Positions 22,393 through 32,716 of a stretch of DNA of 64,000 nucleotides are shown here, piece by piece. How positions within the stretch are numbered: the stretch's first letter is position 1; every line of letters begins with the position of its first letter. Made by a program: the position numbers and the translations under genes. Source of the DNA: Gigantopelta aegis (taxonomy: Eukaryota; Mollusca; Gastropoda; Neomphalida; Peltospiridae). The notes beneath the pieces were generated by a model, which was not told where the DNA came from, did no database searches, and worked only from the letters and a program-made list of their open reading frames with translations. The stretch covers positions 46,397,026 through 46,461,025 of the forward strand of contig NC_054704.1 of the NCBI RefSeq assembly GCF_016097555.1, read 5' to 3'.

Positions 22393-25300
22393 CTGAAAAA
22401 AATAAATGTTATAAGTACAGATAACTTTTGACCTGAAAGCAGTTTAAAATGTTCAAGAACAATTTAAATCCAGGTGATTAAATGCATTCATTTACCCTAA
22501 TCAGATATTCATAAAATAATGAAGGTCACAACAATTCCATGCTGAATTACACACTTATAAGTTCTCTACTAATAACAAATATACATGATCCTAAAACAAA
22601 CCATTTAAAAGGCATTTGAAATATCCTTGGTAAAGATTAAATATATTGTTCTAAATGGGATCCACTGTGTTCAATCAAAAGTGAAAATTCGGAGGGGAGG
22701 CAGGCAGTGTAATTAAAAACAAATAAAATTACATTAACACACCAAAATTCAAAACCAATCTCTTCAATTTACATATTTTATTAGAAATATGTTTGTCTTG
22801 TACATTTGTCTGGGTTTTGAGAAATAAGCAGAATTTTTCACTAATCCACCAGACAGGTATAATACATCTAGAAATCTGTTTGTCCACCAATATTTTCACT
22901 TGTCCAAATAAATGGTTTGTTTTATTCAAATATAAGGACACGGTTTTTAACTGCTTAAAGGGGCATTTCAAATATAAGGACACGGTTTTTAACTGCTTAA
23001 AGGGGCATTCTCATTATTCGATTAGTCGCACTGATTGTCGCATGTGATCGACTCGTACTGTGAGAACACCTAAATCGGAAAGCCGCTTAAAATTAATCTG
23101 CATTGAACGAGCACCGTGTCACTTATTACGCTAAACGAACAAGTGCTTATTTCGAACGCTGTGTAAAAGATCACTCACCATCTGGTTTGTCATCTTGGTG
23201 TGTTGTGGAAGACTCTAAGCGAGGAAATGATTTCTGCATTAAAGAAGAGTATTCTTCAGGCAGTGTGAATTCTGAAGCTTTGTTGGGAAATGGGAAATTC
23301 TCAGATTCATTCTGAAAATGTAAACAAGCTTATAAGTAATAATGAACAAAACATTTTTTTTAAATACAACTAAAAGTTGTTATAACTATCAGCTAAGACC
23401 ACAGGAAGACACACAAAAAAACTAACTGTATTTGAAGACTATACCATATTTTCTTTTTAAAAAACTATTACAAAACAAACATTTCTTTGATAATTCTAGA
23501 TATCTTTTAAATAGCTTAATTTCTAAGCCTAAACAATGACGCATTTTTTGGACATTATGTTTCTTTAATTTGAGGCCATCCATGCAACTTTTCATTATTG
23601 TAAACCACCTTCTCTTTTTAGCAGTGTGCTTATGGACATTAATGGGGTTTTTTAAAATTATAAATAATATTAAAAGTTTATGGGTGAAAGCTTAAGAGAA
23701 TATATTTTCTTTATTAAACACCTGTCTTAAATTTTCAAGTTGCTATTAATCTACCATAAAATGATTAAACACATGAACAAATGACTTACTAAGGCTTGTA
23801 AATCATACATTTGACTGAGATGGCCCCAGATCTGTTTACAGGTGAATGTCTTGAGTCCACTGTGTGCAGCATTCAGTTTGTCATGAATAAAGATCATCTG
23901 AAAAAATCTGTTTACACCTGAAATAAATATAATAAAAAACATACATAGCGATGTTTGAATAAAAATGTTTCAGTGCTTACCCTGCACTTAGCCAAGCTAG
24001 TAAATCAACTTCTAACTTTAATACAAAGTGGCTATAGCATTTAGTATTTGATTAATAAACTGTACTTAAATTAATGATTTTTTAATAATTTGCAAGGAAA
24101 TACTCTATAAACGTGTGGAATTGGCTACAAAATTATTTCCAGTGTTAGTCCTGTGTTTTGTCTAAAATTTACATGCCAGACAAATGGTAAAAAACGGAGT
24201 GTGTAACAAAATTTAAAGTTTGTTTTGTTTAACGACACCACTAGAACACATTAATTAATTAATCATCGGCTACTGCATGTCAAACATTTGGTAATTTTGA
24301 CATGTAGTCATCAAAGAAAACCTGCTAAATTGTTTCTAATGCAGCAAGGGATCTTTTATGTGCATTTTCACACAGACAAGAAAGCACATACCATGGCCGT
24401 TGGTCAGTTGTGGTGCACTGATTGGAACGAAAAAAAAACCAATCAGTTGAAAGGATCCACTGAGGTGGTCCAATCCTGCGACACAAGCACCTCATGCAAG
24501 CACTCAACCATTTGAGCTAAATCCCGCCCCAGTGTGTGACTTAGTAGCAGTGGTAATGTGTATCTGGACTGTCTGGCTGGTAGGTACAGGTTCGCAGCCC
24601 GGTACCGGCTCCAACCCAGAGCGAGTTCTTAAGGGCGCAATGGGTAGGTGTAAGGCCACTACACCCTCTTCTCTCTCACTAACTACTAACCAACTAACAA
24701 TTAACCTACTGTCCTGGACAGACAGCCCAGATAGCTGAGGTGTGTGCCCAGGACAGCGTGCTTGAACCTTAATTGGATATAAGCACGAAAATAAGTTGAA
24801 ATGAAATGGACTGTCTGTTCAGGACAGCCGGAATACTGGTTTAACAACAAACAACCATGTTACGTTAGTTCCAATTAGGTGTATGACATGACAATGATGG
24901 AACAAACAACAAAAAAGCAATTTTTAAAATAAAGAGAAAGAATAGTAGTTAAATCAATTTATGTTTTGTTTTGTTGATCTTTTTTTTTTTTAATTACCAA
25001 AAAAATTATAGAAAACAATCACTTTGGTGTTATGATGATCAATTTATCATATAAAATTTGTTTCTAAAAAAGGTTTTTCCTACCTAATTCTGTTTTAGCA
25101 TTTTGTACTTTTTAGTTCGGTCTAAGTCAGCTGTTAAAGAAACGTTTGTTTGCAGTCACAGCAGTAATAATAGCAAAGTTAATCTCATTGTTTTAGCTGC
25201 CATACATTTCTTACTCTGTTCACACTTTATCATTGTCTACAGACTACATTAGTCTTGAAGTCTCTACAACACCAGTCTCTTTTCATACAATACATTTAAC

Positions 25301-28300
25301 TAGTGCTATTGTATTTGGTTCTTTTCACAACTCTAGGCAATTTAAAAGCTAATGCAAATCAGTTACCATTAGGTGACATTAAAGTTTGCTTTTTTTGTGA
25401 TTTGTACTATACTAAGTGTTAAATGTTGCATATATACAGTGCTCCCATTGATACAAAACAATTACACACCAGATGAATCTCCTGTTAGAAGAAACTAAAA
25501 AAGTATCACATTACTGTGAAATTGTGAATCATAATGCATTGGCCAAATGCCTACCAGTAAAAAGATTTTTTGTTTGTTTTATTAACTTTTCTTTACTTAG
25601 TCTTTAATTTAATTTATATATATATAGTTATCTAGTAGAGGCACTATTTGACAATTGTTATTCAATGTTATGGTAAAAAGGAATCATATTTAATTAGCGT
25701 ACATTATTCTGGGACAAAATCAAAATCTATCTTGTAGTTTTACTAACGTGAGTGCATGCGCATAATATACACAAATAACAATGACCTTTTCCATTACTAC
25801 AGCCCAGGGCTTATTCCAAAGATCAATTAACTGATTGTCATTGTCGATATTGTTTTAAATTTAAGCGATTTGCATTAAATAAGAACATATCAGATCTAAA
25901 GTCTTGACACCAAGACTTACATAATGACATAACTGTCCAAATATTACTGTAATAAACAATAAGTACACCGTTATGCTACGATATGTAATATAATAAGTAA
26001 GTACTTCGTATATTTTGGTAAAATGTTGTTTTTTTGTTTAGATTTATTTTTCTTTTGATATTTATTTTATTAGTAGCCTACTACTGTAGCATTTACAATA
26101 TCCAAAGTAAACGCACACGTGTGCATACTTTGTCCATTCCCGAGGAAATTTGATACTGGAGATTGTACTCCTTCTTCCATCGCCACAAAAAGGACTGCCA
26201 CCCCAAGACTAGGTTTATATACTAAAGCACGCGCAGTTCTACCTTTATTCTCTTTGTATTGCATTATTTGTTTTTACTTCAGAGGCAATGCAAGTCAAGC
26301 TGAATACCTCGGCTGTTCTAGCATTTTGTTTTCATCCCTGTATTAAAAATGAGATTTAATCATCATAATTTAATGGCAATATGTAATGAATTATTTTTAT
26401 TTATACTAGATTTCTTTTTTCTTTTTTTCCAAAAATGTTATTTGAGTTGGTATGGGTTTAAAACTTAATAACATGTTTTAATATGAATTTTAACTGTATT
26501 CATTATGGAGTTGCATGCCAAGTCATCGGTTTCCTTTTGAAGGAAACAGATAACATACGGTGAGCACATGATTATTATTCAACAAAGAATATTCTAGGGC
26601 TAGTTGAATTTGAGAAGGGCCAGTAAGATTTGTCTTCAACTGGCCCTGCTGGCGACCTTGGTTTTCATGTTAATTTTCAACCCTGTTATTTTTGTGCCCA
26701 TGGTCATTTCACCCTTATTCTAGGTCCAATTTTTATTTATGCCCAATATTTAACACCATACATTTAATGCTATATTTTTTAAGGAAGAAGTTGTTTTATC
26801 TGCAGTTATTTAGTATTCACTTGTTTTTGTCACTGATGATAAACTCATTGCAAATGATTTTTTTTCAGTTAATACACTAATAATAGTTTTTGTAATGAAA
26901 GATTAACGTAAATACAACAGTAGCATGTACGCAAGTGTCCGATGTATAAAGTTAAGAAGGACGCTGTTCCATAGGGACTAGTAAATCAATTGTGTTATGT
27001 GTTATATCGGTGCCAGTGCTTTAGATCACACTAATTTGGGCACAAATGTTTTGTCTGTTCTGAGCACACCAAGGTCGTTTTAGTGTGCACATTGATGTTA
27101 ATAATAGCTGATAAAGAGTTGTACATATTCAGAAATGCATTTCAAATTATTTTAATCTAATTTGAGCTTAACATTCCACTGATTTCGAGGTGAAATGTTT
27201 TGAGGTCAACATGTTTGAACTTAATTTGGGCATACTATTTTGGGCATACTATTTTGGGCACAACCTTTATCACCTCAACTTGGTGCTACAATAAATACAC
27301 CATATAGTGCACAGATAAATTAATTACAAAGAATCTGCATAACAATTTATTTACTTTTAAGAACTGAACCTTAATTGGATAGCGGAGATTTGGGTAACAG
27401 CTGACATTGGCAAAATGCAGACGGTCTCGACCATACTGTGGCTACATCAATTTGTACATCAAACATTTCATTTTATTGTCTGCAAAAATAGTATCCTACA
27501 TCACATGCTCACAATGGCATTGGTCATGTGATGTAATCTATTTCTTTAAAATCTTTTCATTACATATTCTATCAAATTTGACCAGCCTCGGTGGTGTCGT
27601 GGTTAGGCCATCGGTCTACAGGCTGGTAGGTACTGGGTTCGGATCCCAGTCGAGGCATGGGATTTTTAATCCAGATACCGATTTCAAACCCTGAGTGAGT
27701 GCTCCGCAAGGCTCAATGGCTAGGTGGAAACCACTGGCACCGACCAGTGATCCATAACTGGTTCAACAAAGGCCATGGTTTGTGTTATCCTGCCTGTGGG
27801 AAGCGCAAATAAAAGATCCATTGCTGCTAATTGGAAAGAGTAGCCCATGTAGTGGCGACAGCGGGTTTCCTCTCAAAAATCTGTGTGGTCCTTAACCATA
27901 TGTCTGACGCCATATGACCGTAAATAAAATGTGTTGAGTGCGTTGTTAAATAAAACATTTTTCTTTTTTTCTTTCTATCAAATTATGTTTATAATATTTT
28001 AAAATGATAAGAAATTAGCATGTTTTAAGAATTTTTTATAATATGATGTACACAACTTTTTAATATTATAAAAAATTTCATATCAATTATTTGTCATATA
28101 AAATTAACAGAATAAACCAGTCCGCATTTGAACAACTACATAAACCCCAGTAGTTTCAATTACGGTCAGCAAAATAAGTACACTGCAGGCTTGATCTATT
28201 CTAAATGTATATTTATTTTATTGTAATAAACTAAAAAAAATTGCATTCCAACTGTGTTTAAAATGACAGCATGTGATTTGAATGGATCAAAAGAGAAAAA

Positions 28301-30651
28301 CTTGGGATCAGAAAATAACTTTAACCTATTTGTAGATAATTACCATTTTATTCAGTTTATTTATGATAAAAGATAATTTTAGAGATTTACTGGTTTAATT
28401 AGGCGTATCATAAAATATTGTTTGTTTCCGGTTACCCAACCGACTCTAATTTGAACCTGCCGACCCTAAATCTTTTTTTGTATATCCAAATTTTTTGTTT
28501 TAATATAACAACGATTTCCACGAAAACATTCCAAAGCTATCACAAGCACTAATTTGGTGTCATTTAGGGGATAACCCTACTGTGTTTTCCGATTTGCGGA
28601 CGCATATTGGTGGTTTTACTGTCGCAAATTTAGTTTTATTGGCAACCCGTTAGCCATGAAATGTTTTCTTCTAACAATTGATTGATGGAGTTACTTCCCT
28701 TCAAATTGAAGTTCGGTAACTTTCGTGAGATATCGGGTGAAGAGTCGGAATGTTTTCAAATTATTTTCAAATCACTGGCATGATTCTGCAAGTAAGGTTT
28801 TGATTGGTGGACATGAGCTCCAACTGGCTGCTGTTAGATCCACATGTAATAGTGGAGCTAATTTTAATTAGATTGAACTTATTTACTGGTTTCTATCCAA
28901 TTAAGGTTCAACCAAGTCTGTCCTGGACCAGTACAGAAGTTAAGTGTTAGTATGAGAGTAAACCTTCTGCCTATTATTAAACAGCAAGGGGTCTTTTGTA
29001 TGTACTCTTCCATAGATAGGTTAGCACCATGTTGCCCTCAAAATCAAAATGCTTTGCCTTTTATAAATTTATAAGTTGCCCATGTAAAAAGAAGCCTTTA
29101 AACACACCTATGTAGATAGTACTACATATTTTCTTTTTTTAATTAAGTTATGAAATAGATATAAAAAATAAAATGGCCATAAGGTTTTTGTCCTTTTGAA
29201 AATTGTATAATGGAAAAAAAAGCCCTTATATTTAAAACTGCACATAAAATATGCCCCCAAAACGTCACTTTACCATGCCTTACTTCATTTCTAGGGAAAA
29301 CACTGTGATGAATAGTATTGTTGGTTTGCATAATGCATTTCTATACATGCAGAGGTTAGTTTGGATGCCGGTAGTCAACACCTTTATTTAATATCCATAA
29401 ATAAAATTATTTTCCAAAATAAAAAAAAATTCCTACCTACCTACCCTATATTTTTCCAACATGTAATAGGAAACAAGTAAAAAAAAAATTTCGGCCTCAT
29501 TTATATTCTGCGATGAAATAATTACCAACATATTTCTGCATTTCACATCCTTTTACTATTCTTACTTTGATACAATTTACGGCAACAAAATAGAATCGCC
29601 AAAAATATCTGCCCGGTCCCCCCTTTCATTCGTTCCATATATATAAGCTCCATAAAAAAAATCCCTCTTTACATTGATGAGGAGGGGGGGGGGGGGGGGG
29701 GAGAGACAGACCAGGCAGATATCTTTCCATAGAATCTACCCAATGGCTAATTGTGATATACAGTGACAGGATAAACAGTCAATCAAATTTATTAGGGTTT
29801 AACAGAGGTGCAGAAATGGAACATATTTCACTAGCCCGCAGGACCACAATAATTTCTACTAGACCGGCAGTCTATAGAATAATAAACTATTAATAATATT
29901 ATAATATACAGTGTCTTCACTTCAAATGATGTATATAAATATATTGACAAAACATTATTAATAACACCTGGTAAATGATCAACATCACATGGCAAACAAA
30001 ATCAAAATGACAGTTTGCCTGTTGGACTGGTAGTTGCATTTTTTAACTCGTCATCAGAATTTTTACTCGCATTTGGCGAGCGGGCGAGTACTTTCTGCAC
30101 CCCTGGATAATAAGTGACAAATACAGTGGAAGCCAAAAGCGTCTACAATTACCTGAAACTTATACCAGGACCTTGCCATAGATTATCAGAACAATACAAA
30201 AATAATTATAATTGATAATATATATATGTAACATTAGTTATTTCAACGGGGAAACAACCTATTTTATAAGCGAAATGACCCAACTTTTAGGACTACCATG
30301 ACTTGGGTGAACTGGTAACAAGGGTGCAACGATGCATAAATGATTTCCATAGTTAAATAAGGTAAATCATATCATAGTTACAGCAAGTTGTTAATTTCAA
30401 GCCCTGTTGCAATTGCAATGTCGTGCATTATAGCTATTTTTGGTTCTTTGGGGTATTCTGGCTGACCTAACCCAAACACAGAATGATGTTAGTAACGTTC
30501 CAATAGAATTGAATTTTGCATCATTTAACTGTAAAAAAAAAACAAATTATAAAAAAATTAACGAGATCGTACCAACTGGTTTGTGATGACGTATTGCATG
30601 AAACAAATTTACTTCCATGTCAACATTCCAGTTTATTTCGGAATCGTCCAT
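22058..30651 (-). CDS. MRGBP: MRG/MORF4L-binding protein (NuA4/TIP60 complex subunit)
   Basis: MRGBP is the animal counterpart of yeast Eaf7. It binds MRG15/MORF4L1 in the nuclear NuA4/TIP60 histone acetyltransferase complex. Four exons on the minus strand (30573-30651, 23790-23917, 23179-23311, 22058-22392) join in frame to 224 aa plus stop; human MRGBP is 204 aa. Residues 8-69 hold the conserved domain: WNVDMEVNLFHAIRHHKPVG, VNRFFQMIFIHDKLN and IWGHLSQMYDLQAL, against human SPEVEVCLFHAMLGHKPVG and WDHLSTMYDMQAL. FPFPN (76-80) and FTLPEE (84-89) follow. The rest is a disordered Ser/Lys-rich tail with basic clusters PKRKR and IKRGRR, likely nuclear localisation signals. Intron phases are 1, 0, 1. 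Intron 1 is 6.7 kb and full of mobile elements. The start ATG is the only one ahead of the conserved block. No breaks were seen. Confidence 0.93.
22927..23010. repeat. 42-bp perfect tandem duplication
   Basis: The block starting CAAATATAAGGACACGG and ending GCTTAAAGGGGCATT occurs twice, at 22927 and 22969, with no visible differences. It lies in MRGBP intron 3, about 170 bp from the exon 3 donor. The perfect identity points to a recent event. Confidence 0.9.
23179..23311 (-). CDS. MRGBP: MRGBP exon 3
   Basis: The acceptor is CATTTTCAG and the donor GATG-GTGAGT. It encodes NESENFPFPNKASEF, TLPEEYSSLMQKSFPR and LESSTTHQDDKPD, ending in phase 1. Human MRGBP has [20 protein letters not shown] at this place. 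Confidence 0.92.
23790..23917 (-). CDS. MRGBP: MRGBP exon 2 (core of the Eaf7/MRGBP domain)
   Basis: The acceptor is TTATTTCAG and the donor CTTA-GTAAGT. Two bases plus 42 codons encode VNRFFQMIFIHDKLN, AAHSGLKTFTCKQ and IWGHLSQMYDLQAL. This is the strongest match to the human protein. Confidence 0.95.
24208..24530 (-). mobile_element. SINE family A, full-length, 10-bp target duplication
   Basis: Read on the minus strand it starts GGGGCGGGATTTAGCTCAAA and has GTCGCAGGATTGGACC, GATCTTTTATATGC-like CTTTTATGTGC in complement, and the tail TGTCGTTAAACAAAAC in complement. AGTGTGT(A/G)AC flanks it at 24198-24207 and 24531-24540. It lies in MRGBP intron 1. Confidence 0.82.
24537..24811 (+). mobile_element. 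SINE family C (tRNA-like)
   Basis: Blocks GGTAGGTACAGGTTCGCAGC (B-box-like), CAACCCAGAGCGAGTT, CAATGGGTAGGTGTAAGGCC, GTCCTGGACAGACAGCCC, GTGCCCAGGACAGCGTGCTT and GAACCTTAATTGGATATAAG. The body resembles family B up to the AATGGGTAGGTGTAA block, then differs. It sits directly beside the family A copy. Confidence 0.65.
24812..26100. other. MRGBP intron 1, no recognised feature
   Basis: AT-rich sequence with short A/T runs. I see no exon and no repeat copy with a partner in this window. Confidence 0.5.
26110..26685 (-). mobile_element. CAGGGTTGAAAATTA element, 5'-incomplete copy
   Basis: Read on the minus strand it starts CAGGGTTGAAAATTAACATG at 26685 and follows the element at 41817: CCATGG-TTC-CAG, GGCCAGTTGAAGACAAATC, CTTCTCAAATTCAACTAGCC, GCATGCCAA, AACCCATACC. 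It then runs into the AATGC-TTCTAGC-CAGT and CTTTGCATTGC regions. The small frames at 26070-26346 belong to this repeat. It is in MRGBP intron 1. Confidence 0.7.
27579..27972 (+). mobile_element. tRNA-derived SINE (family B), 12-bp target duplication
   Basis: The head CCTCGGTGGTGTCGTGG-TTAGG and GGTACTGGGTTCGGATCCC supply A- and B-box-like motifs. The body has CAAAGGCCATGGTTTGTG, ATAAAAGATCCATTGCTGC and GGCGACAGCGGGTTTCC. The tail is GTTGTTAAATAAAAC. TTCTATCAAATT lies at 27567-27578 and 27973-27984. A close relative is at 60616-61012. Confidence 0.88.
28745..28876 (-). mobile_element. MITE fragment (TTAAAATTAGCTCCAC type)
   Basis: In complement it reads AATCTAATTAAAATTAGCTC then CACTATTACATGTGGATC, AGCCAGTTGGAGCTCATG and CCACCAATCAAAACC. 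It is almost identical to 51981-52120 and shares its end with the short copy at 55462-55531. Confidence 0.7.
29684..29701. repeat. poly-G tract
   Basis: About 18 consecutive G. Similar tracts occur at 31268-31285 and 49695-49710, and poly-C at 2577, 4163 and 55078. Confidence 0.9.
29803..30105. mobile_element. MITE with CAG(A/G)GGTGCAGAAA inverted ends
   Basis: The left end CAGAGGTGCAGAAATG and the right end (in complement) CAGGGGTGCAGAAAGTACTC are inverted, each followed by a GCCCGC-containing block. About 300 bp, non-coding, in MRGBP intron 1. No clear target duplication. Confidence 0.65.
30573..30651 (-). CDS. MRGBP: MRGBP exon 1 with start codon
   Basis: ATG at 30649-30651, preceded in the mRNA sense by TTTTTTAAAC. 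It encodes MDDSEINWNVDMEVNLF, then HAIRHHKPV and the first base of Gly27; the donor is GTTG-GTACGA. The HKPVG junction is the same as in the human protein. Confidence 0.92.
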
Positions 30652-30835
30652 GTTTAAAAAATATCGTCTTCCTTAGTACTCTTTTCCACTTGTCAAGAGC
30701 ACCCCTTTGCAATTTCGCTGTACAAGTAGCCTAAATTATTTAGTAAAATTAAAAGTGATATAATATTATTATCAAATAACAAACAAACAAAAAACCCGAG
30801 TCCATCGAGAGCTTTCTGTTTATATTAACAGATGG

Positions 30836-30868
30836 GATTGGTCAATAGGCATAGCCTAGATATAAATA
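30836..30868 (+). promoter_or_regulatory. possible plus-strand core promoter (inverted CCAAT and TATAAATA)
   Basis: ATTGG at 30836-30840 (an inverted CCAAT box) is followed 20 bp later by TATAAATA (30861-30868). An ATG lies about 30 bp further on. The site is about 200 bp upstream of, and divergent from, the MRGBP start codon, so the two could share a bidirectional promoter region. Motif evidence only. Confidence 0.35.
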
Positions 30869-30896
30869 CCTTTCCCTACATTATACAAGACGTGTC

Positions 30897-31133
30897 ATGG
30901 ACAGAACTCTCGAAGTTTATCACACAGGTCGAGGTAATTGGATGGACAAATATCTAGGAGAGAGACCGTTGCATAGTATGTACATCATACATGTATTTTA
31001 TGTCTTCTCCTCCTCTCAACTAGTGGTATAAATCCTGTTTCTTTTTACAGCGATTAGTGAGATGTCCCACGAACAGCCCCACAGATGGTGCGTAAAGCAC
31101 CAAGCTGGATATTGTGTAACGACTGATAGATAA
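30897..31133 (+). CDS. speculative two-exon small protein (39 aa)
   Basis: ATG at 30897 opens MDRTLEVYHTGR and reaches a donor GAG-GTAATT (30934). A good acceptor CTTTTTACAG precedes 31051, where the matching phase reads AISEMSHEQPHRWC then VKHQAGYCVTTDR and TAA (31131-31133). The TATA-like box just upstream is the main reason to list it. No family was recognised and it may be chance or a non-coding divergent transcript. Confidence 0.2.
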
Positions 31134-31299
31134 AGGGTACAGTTATCCCAAATTATGTCAGCATAATCAAAAAGTGAAAAAATAAATGAACAATATATTT
31201 TTCTTGCGATTTTCTAGAGAGCCGATTGGCCTATTTCAGCGAACGGAGAAAATTTGTCATTTTGCTTGGGGGGGGGGGGGGGGGGTCTATAACGTTCTA

Positions 31300-31475
31300 G
31301 ATATAGAGAATAATACATGAGTGACCATTAGATACCATTTATCTCCCAACGAGTTGTTTTAAAATATATCTAATGAGCGAAAGCGAGTTTGATACGTTTT
31401 TAAACAACGAGTTGTGAGATAAATGGTACCTAACGGACACGAATGTATTATTCTATTTCTTACATATCCTCACAT
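31300..31475. mobile_element. palindromic element, copy 1 (TAATACAT ... ATGTATTA)
   Basis: The left arm TAATACATGAGTG, CCATTAGATACCATTTATCT is matched in reverse complement by the right arm (AGATAAATGGTACC, CGAATGTATTATTC). The centre is GAGCGAAAGCGAG. A second copy, inverted, is at 53355-53525. No coding capacity. Confidence 0.75.
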
Positions 31476-31892
31476 ATCTTTCACAGTAACGTTATCTAGG
31501 TACAATTTAGGTTTTATAAATGGAATACTTTTTCTGGTAAATGTCATCATCAGAATGAGATACATGAACTATGTTATATTTGTTATACTATGGGTATATA
31601 TATATATTTCAGTTCTCACCCACTGTCCTCGATATATATTTGCTCCTTTGTACATATTTGTGGAGTTTTTTCTCTTATTTCTTTTTCTGTTTTATTCTTC
31701 TTCTTCGTGCGTGCGTGCGTGCGTGTGTGTGTTATTAATCCCGGCCCGATTCCTGACATTACCAGATCCGTACGATATTTGGAATGGGGGTGGGAGGGAG
31801 ATACAGTCCCTAATGGGGTGGGGGCAAAAAACGTTCTCAGGTGGGGGCACATCACCCTCATGGCTAGGCCAAGTATTCTGTCGGTAAAAGGG

Positions 31893-32321
31893 GAGCAGGT
31901 CAATTCGCCCCAAAACCAACTCGCCTCAGCAGCTGGTCAACTCTCCCCACACTGTCTAGTCAACTCATATCAATTATATTTTAAACAATAATGTGCATTA
32001 AATATTGTTGAATATGCACAGCAGTCGGAGTCCAAAAGCCTTGCCTGATCATTCCTTTAGTTTAAGGAAATAAAGGACAAACTCACAAACGTCGTTAAAA
32101 TAGGCTTGACAGTTCATTGTAATAGATTATTATTTATCCGATATTAGGATCTTCCCACTATAAAGCAGAGTTTCATTGTAATGTTAATAAATAAAATGAC
32201 ACCAAAGTTGTAGACGTCTAATTTTAATCTCGTCACAATTATTTACGTACAGTAAAGTTTAGAGCGAGTTGTCCAAACACCGTGGGGCGAGTTGGTTTTG
32301 GAGCGAGTTGACCAGCATTCA
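31893..32321. mobile_element. fold-back element (CCAAAACCAACTCGCC type)
   Basis: The left end has GGTCAATTCGCCCCAAAACC, AACTCGCC and a second GGTCAACTC. The right end in complement reads GGTCAACTCGCTCCAAAACC, AACTCGCCCCACGG and a second ACAACTCGCTC. Each arm thus holds two subrepeats. GTAAAAGGG (31884-31892) and GTAAAAGAG (32322-32330) flank it, a 9-bp duplication with one mismatch. Non-coding. Confidence 0.72.
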
Positions 32322-32408
32322 GTAAAAGAGCTAGACGGACATTTGGACAGTTGGTAGCTCTTTTACTGTCAGAGCACTAAGGCTACCTCCCGGACACATT
32401 CTTGCTTA

Positions 32409-32444
<36 letters not shown>

Positions 32445-32490
32445 AATCATAATCATAATCATAATCATAATCATAATCATAATCATAATA
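32409..32490. repeat. compound (ATG)n-(ATAATC)n microsatellite
   Basis: About eleven ATG/GAT triplets pass directly into about seven ATAATC-type hexamers. Confidence 0.92.
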
Positions 32491-32716
32491 AACAATGCCT
32501 AAAACAATTAGAATCTCCGAAATTTTCAACCGTTCATAGCCAACCAGTCTTGGAACTTTTAGCGGAGGATGATTTTGTGGATAAAAAAAATACGTTAGCG
32601 AAATTTGGTATTCTTAATATCGGACTAATTTATTTATATACAGTGCATCGCTATTATTCTGTTACAAAATGAACTTCACAGGTAGTGGCTCCTCGCTTCA
32701 GCCACCTATGTTTAAT

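Noticed and set aside
26070-26346. Candidate MRGBP 5' exon on the minus strand (MEEGVQSPVSNFLGN)
   Set aside because: The sequence belongs to a dispersed repeat, and the true first exon (HAIRHHKPVG) was found at 30573-30651.
27579-27660. Possible tRNA gene (GGTACTGGGTTCGGATCCC)
   Set aside because: It is the tRNA-like head of a SINE with target duplications; the same head recurs at 60616, and a full cloverleaf is not preserved.
31423-31991. Overlapping 154- and 133-codon hydrophobic frames
   Set aside because: They cross a palindromic repeat, a TGCG microsatellite and the fold-back element at 31893, and have no recognisable domain.
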